DNA of 64,000 nucleotides from Thalassotalea mangrovi (GTDB lineage: Bacteria > Pseudomonadota > Gammaproteobacteria > Enterobacterales > Alteromonadaceae). Shown here in pieces: positions 1 to 8,094 of the stretch (position 1 is its first letter; the number at the start of each line of letters is the position of its first letter). The stretch lies in assembly GCF_005116735.1 (NCBI RefSeq), contig NZ_SWDB01000004.1, positions 62,001-126,000 on the forward strand, given 5' to 3'. The notes under the pieces were generated by a model. It was not told the origin of the DNA. It saw only the letters and a program-made list of their open reading frames with translations, and did no database searches. A program made the translations under genes and the position numbers.

Positions 1-480
1 CCTCAGCGCAGCTTACCTCATTTGCAATAGCTAGTTCTCGCAGCGACGTTGTTTGTCACCTGCCCGGAGTATTGTTCGCGATACGTGTTCAGGGAGATTT
101 AACTCCTGTTTTTGGCGCTCAAGAGTCATTTTTCCTAGTCCAAGATACCGTGTAGTATCACGGTATGACGTGGTTAGGTTTGTTTTTTCTTCCACCGAAA
201 ATTGAATCGGAAATATGTTCCAGACATTTCCGACATACCGGCGTCCATGCCGGCATCCATGCATTTTCGGCATACCGGCCAATCCCTGGCCGAAACCTTC
301 CACTTCCACCATAACTCTTGCTCTTTTCTAGGCGCAATCCTCGATTGCATGCCAGGAACGCAGTGTGCTAGAAGCTGACTTGTCAGCGTGCTAGTTGCTT
401 AAAGTAAAGGCCATTCGCCCTCCGAGACCTGAAACCTGAGACCCGAAACCTCCTTTTGTATTGGTCGGACCATTGTGAAA
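1..480. repeat. Intergenic palindromic mosaic, copy 1
   Basis: This gene-free stretch is made of modules that recur elsewhere in the window. About 193-300 matches about 24548-24655 in the same orientation (starting near GAAAATTGAATCGG and carrying palindromes around GGAAAT..ATTTCC, CCGGC..GCCGG and GCATCCATGC). About 303-398 is the reverse complement of about 8110-8207 and resembles 24018-24117 (TAGCAC/CTGGCA separators with palindromes GCTGACTTGTCAGC and GCAATC..GATTGC). About 405-450 is the reverse complement of the GGTCTCAGGTTTC + GGAGGGCGAA block at about 8574-8616. The 93-codon minus-strand frame across 31-312 is repeat-derived and is not called. I see nothing else in 1-190. Confidence 0.85.
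458..475 (+). promoter_or_regulatory. Candidate PdhR operator (distal)
   Basis: TATTGGTCGGACCATTG fits the PdhR-type inverted repeat ATTGGT-N3-ACCAAT with one deviating base. It lies about 200 bp upstream of the pdhR start, between the repeat mosaic and the gene. The PdhR assignment rests on the known E. coli consensus; binding is inferred. Confidence 0.6.
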
Positions 481-585
481 TGCCCGCAATTTTTCCAGGC
501 AATCCTTGTGTCTACGATACCATTTTTTAGCCATAAATTTTACATATCCCTGATCTTCTGTTATGTTTTAACCTGATTTTTCATA

Positions 586-602
586 AATTGGTAAGACCAT
601 TT
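586..602 (+). promoter_or_regulatory. Candidate PdhR operator (proximal)
   Basis: AATTGGTAAGACCATTT matches the E. coli PdhR box AATTGGTNNNACCAATT except in the last few bases, and lies about 80 bp upstream of the pdhR start. This is the position expected for autoregulation of pdhR-aceEF by a pyruvate-sensing GntR repressor. Confidence 0.75.
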
Positions 603-680
603 AACCATTGTTTTTCAGGGTTTTTATCCTGGTGAAGATTTGGTCTTATCAAGGGTTCATGGCAATACAGAGCGAAATCA

Positions 681-1454
681 ATGGCCTACAAGAAGATACA
701 GCAAGCAAAAATATCGGATGTGATCGTTGAGCACCTTGAAGCCATGATTCTGGAAGGCAGTCTCAAGGCGGGCCAAAAGCTACCGCCGGAGCGCGAATTA
801 GCCGAACAGTTTCAGGTATCGCGCCCCTCATTGCGAGAAGCGATTCAGAAACTGGAAAGTAAAGACTTAGTCTACCGTCGTCAGGGTGGTGGCACCTTTG
901 TTAATGACAAGTTGCTCAGTGGCATGGGAGATCCCATGTTTGACTTACTGGCGAAGAAAGGTGAATCCCAATATGACCTGCTGGAATTTCGTCACGGTAT
1001 TCAGGGCATGGCCGCTTATTATGCCGCCATGCGCGGCACTAAAGCTGACTTTGAGATCATCCAGCAAAAATATGACGCCATGGTTGATGCACAAATTGAG
1101 AATACGGCGATCAGCGAAAACTTTCATGGTGAAGCGGTAGCGGTATTCGATTTTTATGTGGCTATCTGTAATGCCTCGCATAATGCTGTGTTGCTGCATT
1201 TGGTTCGCTCTATGGCGACTTTATTAATTGACAATATCGAGAAAAATTTACAGGTATTGGCCAAACGTCCGGAGGTTCCGGCAAAGATTGCCCAATATCG
1301 AAAGCGCCTGCTGGAAGCCATTATTAGTGGCGAACCGAATAAGGCGTGGGGAGCCAGCCACAAGAACCTGGCCTACATCGAAGAAGTATTACTGAAACTC
1401 GGCGAAGAGAACAGCCGGGTTAAACGCTCGTTGCGACGACTGCAAACCCTATAA
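681..1454 (+). CDS. pdhR: Pyruvate dehydrogenase complex transcriptional repressor PdhR
   Basis: A GntR-family regulator of the FadR/FCD subfamily, 257 residues, the normal length. The N-terminal winged helix (about residues 9-75) carries the typical run LPPERELAEQFQVSRPSLRE followed by a basic RRQGGGTFV wing. The rest is the all-helical FCD effector domain, which in PdhR binds pyruvate. It is the first gene before aceE, separated by 132 bp, and two PdhR-like boxes lie in front of it, so it probably represses itself and the PDH genes when pyruvate is low. Start ATG is chosen because the HTH begins directly after it; the ribosome binding site is weak. A paralogous GntR regulator (for example LldR-like) is possible from sequence alone, but the context makes PdhR very likely. 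Confidence 0.93.
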   Translation: MAYKKIQQAKISDVIVEHLEAMILEGSLKAGQKLPPERELAEQFQVSRPSLREAIQKLESKDLVYRRQGGGTFVNDKLLSGMGDPMFDLLAKKGESQYDLLEFRHGIQGMAAYYAAMRGTKADFEIIQQKYDAMVDAQIENTAISENFHGEAVAVFDFYVAICNASHNAVLLHLVRSMATLLIDNIEKNLQVLAKRPEVPAKIAQYRKRLLEAIISGEPNKAWGASHKNLAYIEEVLLKLGEENSRVKRSLRRLQTL

Positions 1455-1586
1455 AGATAAGGTGTTGCATACGTACGCGAGCATTTATTTATTGATGGCA
1501 AAGTAAAGACAGTTGTGGAATTTCAACTATCTTTAATACAAAAAATTTTGCCGTATTTTTTTATAAACTGGAGTTAGAACATCGTT

Positions 1587-4259
1587 ATGTCTGAGATCCT
1601 CAACCACGATATCGATCCGCAAGAAACGCAAGAATGGTTAGAGTCCATGGAAGCCGTGCTGGAGCAGGAAGGCCCTGAACGAGCACATCAATTACTGGAA
1701 ACGTTAATTGACCGTGCCCGCCGTGGTGGTACTCACCTGCCTTTCGATGCGACGACCGCCTATGTTAATACCATTCCGGCAGGCCAGGAGCCAAACATGC
1801 CGGGCGACCAGACGATGGAAAGCCGCATTCGTGCCGCAATCCGCTGGAATGCTTTGATGATGGTATTGCGTGCCTCGAAAAAAGATCTGGAACTGGGCGG
1901 CCATATTTCCAGTTTCGCATCATCGGCAATGCTTTACGATGTAGGTTTTAATCACTTCTTTAAAGCGGCTAACGAAAACGATGGTGGCGATTTCATTTTT
2001 GCCCAGGGCCATATCTCTCCGGGTATCTACTCTCGCGCCTTTATGGAAGGTCGCCTGAGTGAAGTGCAACTAGATAAGTTCCGTCAGGAATGCGATGGTG
2101 ACGGCCTGTCGTCATACCCGCATCCGCACCTGATGCCAGACTTCTGGCAGTTCCCAACCGTATCTATGGGTCTTGGACCGTTGCAGGCAATCTACACAGC
2201 CCGCTTTTTAAAATATCTTACCGATCGTGGCATTAAAGACTGTTCTAACCAGCGCGTATACTGTTACCTGGGTGATGGTGAGTGTGATGAGCCGGAATCA
2301 TTAGGTGCTATTGGCCTGGCTGCTCGTGAAGGCCTGGACAACCTGTGTTTCGTTATTAACTGTAACCTGCAGCGCTTAGATGGCCCGGTGCGTGGTAATG
2401 GCAAAATCATCCAGGAACTGGAAGGTACCTTCCGCGGCGCGGGTTGGGAAGTTATCAAGGTTATCTGGGGTTCTTACTGGGATCCACTATTGGCCCGTGA
2501 TACTTCTGGCAAGCTATTACAACTGATGAACGAAACCGTTGATGGTGAGTATCAGAACTGTAAAGCCAAAGGTGGTAAATACACCCGCGAACATTTCTTT
2601 AATAAGTACCCGGAAACCCAGGCGATGGTCGCTAACATGTCAGACGATGACATCTGGCGCTTAAACCGTGGTGGTCATGATCCGGTGAAAGTATACGCTG
2701 CTTATGATAAAGCGCAGAATACTAAAGGCCGTCCATCAGTCATCCTGGCGAAAACCGTTAAAGGTTACGGTATGGGCGATGCAGGTGAAGGCCTGAACAT
2801 TGCGCACCAGGTTAAGAAAATGGGCATGGATGCGGTTAAGCATTACCGTGACCGTTTTAATGTACCAATTGCAGATGGTGACTTAGAAAACCTGCCGTAC
2901 TTCCGCTTCCCGGAAGACAGCCCGGAAATGCAATACATGCTGGAACGCCGTCAGGCGCTGGGCGGATTTACCCCGGCACGCCGTGAAAAAGACGACGAAG
3001 ATATCGTGGTTCCTGAATTAAAAGCGTTCGATGCTGTTTTAAAAGGCTCAGGTGAACGCACCATTTCCACAACTATGGCCTTTGTGCGAGTACTTAACTC
3101 GATCATTAAGGATAAAAAAGTTGGTAAACGTGTCGTACCAATTATCCCGGATGAAGCGCGCACCTTTGGTATGGAAGGTCTGTTCCGCCAGGTTGGTATT
3201 TATGCCCACGAAGGTCAGAAATATGTACCTCAGGATGCGGATCAGGTTGCTTATTATCGTGAAGATAAGAAAGGCCAGGTTTTGCAGGAAGGTATCAACG
3301 AACTGGGCGCAATGGCATCTTGGGTTGCCTCAGGTACGTCTTACTCAACCTGTAATGCGACGACGATTCCATTTTATATTTATTATTCTATGTTTGGCTT
3401 CCAGCGTGTTGGCGATCTGGCCTGGGCGGCTGGTGACAGCCAGGCAAAAGGCTTCCTGTTAGGTGCAACCGCTGGTCGAACGACACTAAATGGTGAAGGT
3501 CTACAGCATCAGGATGGTCATTCTCATGTGCAGGCGAACCTGATTCCGAACTGTGTCACCTACGATCCAACATATGGTTACGAAGTCGCGGTTGTGGTTC
3601 AGGACGGTATGCGTCGTATGTATGAAAATGACGAAAACATTTTCTACTACATCACCTTGATGAATGAGAATTATCAACACCCGGAAATGCCGGAAGGCGC
3701 AGAGGAAGGTATCATCAAAGGTATCTACCAACTGGACCGTGTTGAGCCACAAGGTAAAGCGAAAGCGAATGTTCAGTTAATGGGCTCAGGTACCATCTTG
3801 CTGCAGGTTCGCGAAGCGGCGCGCATTCTTGCTGAGGATTACGGTGTTTCCTCAGATGTATTCTCAGTGACGTCATACAATGAGCTAGCTCGTGAAGGTA
3901 ATGAAGTGGTGCGTTGGAACATGTTGCACCCTGAAGCGGAAGCGAAAGTGCCTTACATCAGCCAGGTGATTAAAGCGGAAAACGGTCCGGCTATCTCGGC
4001 AACCGATTACGTAAAAGCTTACTCCGATCAGGTTCGTGCCTTCATTAAAACGGATTATCGCGTTTTGGGTACGGACGGTTTTGGTCGTTCCGATTCACGC
4101 GCTAACCTGCGTCATCACTTTGAAGTGGACCATAAATACGTGGTAGTTGCAGCCTTGTACGAGTTAGCCCAGCGCGGTGATATTGATGCTTCAGTCGTTA
4201 AAGAGGCGATCGATAAGTTTGCCATTAACCCGGAAAAACTTAATCCGCTTTACGCGTAA
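1587..4259 (+). CDS. aceE: Pyruvate dehydrogenase E1 component (homodimeric type)
   Basis: Thiamine-diphosphate-dependent E1 subunit that decarboxylates pyruvate and reductively acetylates the lipoyl groups of AceF. At 890 residues it is the size of the gammaproteobacterial homodimeric E1 (E. coli 887). The ThDP/Mg motif is visible at about residues 228-262 (GDGECDEPES ... FVINCN). N-terminal residues SGHISSFASSA-like (GGHISSFASSAML) and the HSHV segment (about 650) match the active-site loops of the family. GGAG precedes the ATG by about 13 bases. It lies between pdhR and aceF (24 bp gap) in the order found in E. coli, and is expected to be cotranscribed with aceF. Confidence 0.97.
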   Translation: MSEILNHDIDPQETQEWLESMEAVLEQEGPERAHQLLETLIDRARRGGTHLPFDATTAYVNTIPAGQEPNMPGDQTMESRIRAAIRWNALMMVLRASKKDLELGGHISSFASSAMLYDVGFNHFFKAANENDGGDFIFAQGHISPGIYSRAFMEGRLSEVQLDKFRQECDGDGLSSYPHPHLMPDFWQFPTVSMGLGPLQAIYTARFLKYLTDRGIKDCSNQRVYCYLGDGECDEPESLGAIGLAAREGLDNLCFVINCNLQRLDGPVRGNGKIIQELEGTFRGAGWEVIKVIWGSYWDPLLARDTSGKLLQLMNETVDGEYQNCKAKGGKYTREHFFNKYPETQAMVANMSDDDIWRLNRGGHDPVKVYAAYDKAQNTKGRPSVILAKTVKGYGMGDAGEGLNIAHQVKKMGMDAVKHYRDRFNVPIADGDLENLPYFRFPEDSPEMQYMLERRQALGGFTPARREKDDEDIVVPELKAFDAVLKGSGERTISTTMAFVRVLNSIIKDKKVGKRVVPIIPDEARTFGMEGLFRQVGIYAHEGQKYVPQDADQVAYYREDKKGQVLQEGINELGAMASWVASGTSYSTCNATTIPFYIYYSMFGFQRVGDLAWAAGDSQAKGFLLGATAGRTTLNGEGLQHQDGHSHVQANLIPNCVTYDPTYGYEVAVVVQDGMRRMYENDENIFYYITLMNENYQHPEMPEGAEEGIIKGIYQLDRVEPQGKAKANVQLMGSGTILLQVREAARILAEDYGVSSDVFSVTSYNELAREGNEVVRWNMLHPEAEAKVPYISQVIKAENGPAISATDYVKAYSDQVRAFIKTDYRVLGTDGFGRSDSRANLRHHFEVDHKYVVVAALYELAQRGDIDASVVKEAIDKFAINPEKLNPLYA

Positions 4260-4283
4260 TCAGACGGGATAAGGAAAATACAG

Positions 4284-6230
4284 ATGTCAGATATTAAACA
4301 AATTCTAGTCCCGGATGTTGGTGGCGATGAAGTTGAAATTATTGAGTTATGTGTAGCCGTTGGTGATCAGGTAGAGGCTGAGGATGCCATTGTTACCGTC
4401 GAGACCGACAAGGCGTCGATGGATATTCCGGCACCCTTTGCCGGCAAAATTACCGAGTTAAAAGTGGCCGTTGGCGATAAAATTAAGCAGGACGACCTGA
4501 TTGCATTATTGGAAACTGCAGCGGCATCAGATGCCGGAGCTGCAGAGCCCGCTCCTGCCAGTGAGCCTGCCGAGAAACCTCAACAGCAACAAGCTCCAGC
4601 AGCGTCTTCAGGCAGTTCTTCGGTTATCGAAGTCACCGTACCAGATATCGGTCAGGACGGCGAAGTCGATATCATCGATGTTCTGGTGAATGTTGGTGAC
4701 AGCATCGAAGCGGAAGATGGCTTGATTACCCTGGAAACTGATAAAGCAACCATGGACGTGCCAGCGCCACAAGCGGGTATCGTGAAGGAAGTCAAAGTCA
4801 GTACGGGTGATAAAGTCGGTGAAGGTAGCCTCATCCTGATGCTGGAAATCTCTTCAGGAAATGCTGAATCGGTACAAGAGAGTGCACCAGCGCCACAAGC
4901 CGCTCCAGCTCCTGCATCGTCCTCAGTGATTGAGGTTAAGGTACCGGATATTGGTCAGGATGGTGAAGTGGATGTTATTGACGTCCTGGTTAATGCGGGT
5001 GACAGTATTGAAGCGGAAGACGGCTTAATTACCCTGGAAACCGACAAGGCGACCATGGATGTTCCTGCACCACAAGCGGGTGTGGTAAAAGACGTAAAAG
5101 TTAGCACTGGTGATAAGGTCGGCGAAGGTTCACTGATTATTATGCTGGAAGTCTCAGGTGGCGACACGGCACCAGCAGCGGCGCCAGAGCAGCAGGCAAA
5201 AACTGAAGCTAAACCGGCGAGCCAGGCTGCACCTGCGCCAGCTCCGGCAAAAGCGGCTCCAGTACCACATCACCCAAGTGCCGGTGAGCGTCAAAGCAAA
5301 GGGCATATCTACGCCTCGCCGTCGATTCGTCGCCTGGCACGTGAGTTTGGTGTTGACTTAACCAAAGTGAAAGGTACGGGCAACAAAGGTCGTATCCTTA
5401 AAGAAGACGTGCAGTCGTTTGTTAAATATGAACTGTCTCGTCCTAAGGCAACCGCAAGTAGCAGTGTTTCTGGTGGTGCCGGTGGTTTACAGGTTATTGC
5501 CCAGCCTAAAGTGGATTTCAGTAAATTCGGTGACGTGGAAGAAGTCGCTTTAACCCGAATTCAGAAAATTTCTGGGCCTAACCTGCATCGAAACTGGGTA
5601 ACCATTCCGCATGTGACCCAGTTTGATGAAGCCGACATTACTAATGTCGAAGCATTCCGCAAAGAGCAGAATGTGATCGCCGAAAAACAACAGCTTGGTT
5701 TTAAAATCACGCCGTTGGTATTTATCATGAAGGCAGCAGCAAGCGCGTTAAAAGCGTACCCAGTGTTTAACTCAAGCCTGAGTGAGTCTGGTGAAAGCCT
5801 GATCATGAAAAAATACGTCCACATTGGTGTTGCGGTTGATACGCCAAATGGCCTGGTTGTGCCGGTGGTTCGCGATGTGGATCAAAAAGGTATTCATGAG
5901 CTTTCTAAAGAATTGCTGGAAATTTCTAAAAAGGCGCGCGCTGGTAAATTAACCGCTGCCGATATGCAAGGTTCCTGCTTTACGATTTCCAGCCTCGGCG
6001 GCATCGGTGGTACCGCATTTACACCAATTGTTAATGCTCCTGATGTGGCGATCCTTGGCGTTTCCAAATCAGAAATGAAGCCGAAGTGGAATGGTAAGGA
6101 ATTTGAACCAAGATTGATGCTACCACTGTCGCTATCCTATGATCACCGCGTAATTGACGGTGCGGTTGCGGCACGGTTCAGCGTGCATCTGTCGTCAATG
6201 ATGTCAGATATCCGCCAGTTAATTCTGTAA
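4284..6230 (+). CDS. aceF: Pyruvate dehydrogenase E2, dihydrolipoyl acetyltransferase with three lipoyl domains
   Basis: Core acetyltransferase of the PDH complex, 648 residues. Three lipoyl domains are visible, each with a modified lysine in ETDKA(S/T)MD at about residues 42, 153 and 254, separated by Ala/Pro-rich flexible linkers. The peripheral-subunit binding domain follows at about 339-378 ([16 protein letters not shown] ... [11 protein letters not shown]), then the catalytic domain ending in DHRVIDG (about 620-626, catalytic His). Lipoyl domains 2 and 3 are nearly identical in protein but differ at many synonymous positions, while domain 1 is clearly diverged. Ribosome site AAGGAAAA precedes the ATG. 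The three-lipoyl layout is the same as E. coli. Confidence 0.97.
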   Translation: MSDIKQILVPDVGGDEVEIIELCVAVGDQVEAEDAIVTVETDKASMDIPAPFAGKITELKVAVGDKIKQDDLIALLETAAASDAGAAEPAPASEPAEKPQQQQAPAASSGSSSVIEVTVPDIGQDGEVDIIDVLVNVGDSIEAEDGLITLETDKATMDVPAPQAGIVKEVKVSTGDKVGEGSLILMLEISSGNAESVQESAPAPQAAPAPASSSVIEVKVPDIGQDGEVDVIDVLVNAGDSIEAEDGLITLETDKATMDVPAPQAGVVKDVKVSTGDKVGEGSLIIMLEVSGGDTAPAAAPEQQAKTEAKPASQAAPAPAPAKAAPVPHHPSAGERQSKGHIYASPSIRRLAREFGVDLTKVKGTGNKGRILKEDVQSFVKYELSRPKATASSSVSGGAGGLQVIAQPKVDFSKFGDVEEVALTRIQKISGPNLHRNWVTIPHVTQFDEADITNVEAFRKEQNVIAEKQQLGFKITPLVFIMKAAASALKAYPVFNSSLSESGESLIMKKYVHIGVAVDTPNGLVVPVVRDVDQKGIHELSKELLEISKKARAGKLTAADMQGSCFTISSLGGIGGTAFTPIVNAPDVAILGVSKSEMKPKWNGKEFEPRLMLPLSLSYDHRVIDGAVAARFSVHLSSMMSDIRQLIL

Positions 6231-6607
6231 TTAAGTAATATGCGCCAACCGAGGTAAGTATCGGTTGGCGCACTTAGCGTCATAGTGAAATTTTTTCCCA
6301 TTATTTTGCACTAATGTTGGCGAAAATTTGTCACACACGGTACACTTGGCGCGCCAAATTATTGTGTTTGGTTCTTTGTTGTAATGTTTTAAACATAATG
6401 ACAAAAACGGAACGAAACGCTACGAATGAATGAAAAAACTTAATTTTTTTACAACAAATTAAGTACTGTGGATGCGTTAAACCGGGCTTTTATGGTTGCT
6501 AGTCATACGATGATTAACGTCAATCTCCGGTAACACAGTTAAATGAATAAAATCTAAACTCTAAGGTCGGCAGGCCTTTGAGTTAATAATCAAAATTTGA
6601 GGTTAAC
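6231..6607. other. 377-bp gap between aceF and lpd with two hairpins
   Basis: No gene is seen here. A 12-bp perfect stem with 8-base loop lies at 6241-6272 (arms TGCGCCAACCGA / TCGGTTGGCGCA), directly after the aceF stop and without a T-tract. A second stem of 10 bp with one mismatch lies at 6557-6584 (AACTCTAAGG / CCTTTGAGTT), about 24 bases before the lpd start. The size of the gap suggests that lpd has its own promoter, as in E. coli, where Lpd also serves other complexes. I cannot identify that promoter with confidence. Confidence 0.6.
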
Positions 6608-8038
6608 ATGAGTAACGATATTAAAACTCAAGTCGTTGTTTTAGGTTCTGGACCTGGTGGCTACTCTGCCGCATTCCGCGCCGCGGATCTGGGTTTGGAT
6701 GTGGTATTAATTGAGCGCTATTCAACCTTAGGCGGTGTTTGCCTGAACGTGGGTTGTATTCCTTCTAAAGCTTTACTGCATGTTGCCAAAGTCATTGATG
6801 ATGCAAAAGAAATGGCGTCACATGGAGTTACTTTCGGTGAGCCACAAATCGACATTGAAAAAATTCGTGGCTGGAAAGAAAAAGTTGTTGGTCAGTTAAC
6901 CGGTGGCCTGGCTGGCATGGCCAAGCAGCGTAAAGTAAAGATTGTTAATGGTTTTGGTAAGTTTACTGGTCCTAACAGCATAGCGGTTGAAGGCGAAGAC
7001 GGTACTACTACGGTTAACTTTGACAATGCTATCATTGCCGCTGGTTCTTCTGTGGTAAACCTGCCATTTATCCCAACCGAAGATCCACGTGTTCTGGATT
7101 CTACCGGTGCGCTTGAGCTTGAAGACGTGCCAGGCGAAATGCTGGTATTAGGTGGTGGTATCATCGGTCTGGAAATGGGTACCGTATACAGCACATTGGG
7201 TGCTAACGTATCGGTTGTTGAATTTGCGGATCAATTAGTGCCTGCAGCTGATGCTGACATCATGAAGATTTACACCAAGTACGTGAAGAATCGTTTCAAC
7301 CTTATGTTATCGACCAAAGTGGTAGCGGTTGATGCCAAAGATGACGGTCTGTATGTCACCTTTGAAGGTAAGAATGCTCCGGAAGGCCAGGTTCGTTATG
7401 ACAAGATCTTAGTGGCAGTTGGTCGTAAACCAAATGGTCATATGATCGATGCAGATAAAGCTGGTGTTAACGTTGATGAGCGTGGCTTTATCAATGTAAC
7501 TAACGAGTTGCGTACTAACGTAAACCACATTTTCGCTATCGGTGACGTTGTTGGTCAACCGATGCTGGCTCACAAAGCGGTACACGAAGGTCACGTCGCT
7601 GCTGAAGTGATTTCTGGTAAGAAGCACGTGTTCGAACCACGTTGTATTCCTTCGATTGCCTACACAGATCCGGAAATTGCATGGGTTGGTGTGACCGAGC
7701 GTGAAGCGAAAGAGCAGGGCCTGAACTTTGAAGTGGCGAACTTCCCTTGGGCGGCATCTGGTCGTGCGATTGCATCAGCGCGTACTGAAGGTAAAACCAA
7801 ACTTATTTTTGATAAAGAAAGCGGTCGCGTACTAGGTGGTGCAATCATCGGTATTAATGCCGGTGAAATGTTAGGTGAAATTGGCCTGGCGGTTGAAATG
7901 GGTGCTGACGCGGAAGACGTTGGTCTAACCATTCATGCTCACCCGACTCTGAACGAGTCAATTGGTATGGCTGCTGAAATCTTTGAAGGTTCTATCACTG
8001 ACTTACCAAACGCGAAAGCGGTTAAGAAAAAGAAATAA
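6608..8038 (+). CDS. lpd: Dihydrolipoyl dehydrogenase (E3)
   Basis: FAD-dependent flavoprotein disulfide reductase that reoxidises dihydrolipoyl groups with NAD+, shared by the pyruvate and 2-oxoglutarate complexes and glycine cleavage. At 476 residues it is the usual size (E. coli 474). Visible are the N-terminal FAD-binding GSGPGG (about 13-18), the redox pair in GGVCLNVGCIPSK (about 44-49), a second NAD-binding GGGIIGLE (about 183-190), and the C-terminal catalytic HAHPTLNE (about 442-450). GAGGT lies 5 bases before the ATG. It ends in KKKK and is followed at once by a strong terminator, so it closes the PDH operon. Confidence 0.97.
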   Translation: MSNDIKTQVVVLGSGPGGYSAAFRAADLGLDVVLIERYSTLGGVCLNVGCIPSKALLHVAKVIDDAKEMASHGVTFGEPQIDIEKIRGWKEKVVGQLTGGLAGMAKQRKVKIVNGFGKFTGPNSIAVEGEDGTTTVNFDNAIIAAGSSVVNLPFIPTEDPRVLDSTGALELEDVPGEMLVLGGGIIGLEMGTVYSTLGANVSVVEFADQLVPAADADIMKIYTKYVKNRFNLMLSTKVVAVDAKDDGLYVTFEGKNAPEGQVRYDKILVAVGRKPNGHMIDADKAGVNVDERGFINVTNELRTNVNHIFAIGDVVGQPMLAHKAVHEGHVAAEVISGKKHVFEPRCIPSIAYTDPEIAWVGVTEREAKEQGLNFEVANFPWAASGRAIASARTEGKTKLIFDKESGRVLGGAIIGINAGEMLGEIGLAVEMGADAEDVGLTIHAHPTLNESIGMAAEIFEGSITDLPNAKAVKKKK

Positions 8039-8061
8039 GAGTTTCTATTTTTTCATCAAAA

Positions 8062-8090
8062 AACCAGGCTGAATAGCCTGGTTTTTTTTT
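8062..8090 (+). terminator. Rho-independent terminator of lpd
   Basis: AACCAGGCT-gaat-AGCCTGGTT stem followed by nine T residues, 23 bases after the lpd stop. Confidence 0.93.
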
Positions 8091-8094
8091 GAAA

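Noticed and set aside
31-312. 93-codon minus-strand open frame
   Set aside because: It lies wholly inside repeated palindromic modules and starts with the repeat word ATGGTGGAAG, as does the frame at 24107; no ribosome site or family resemblance.
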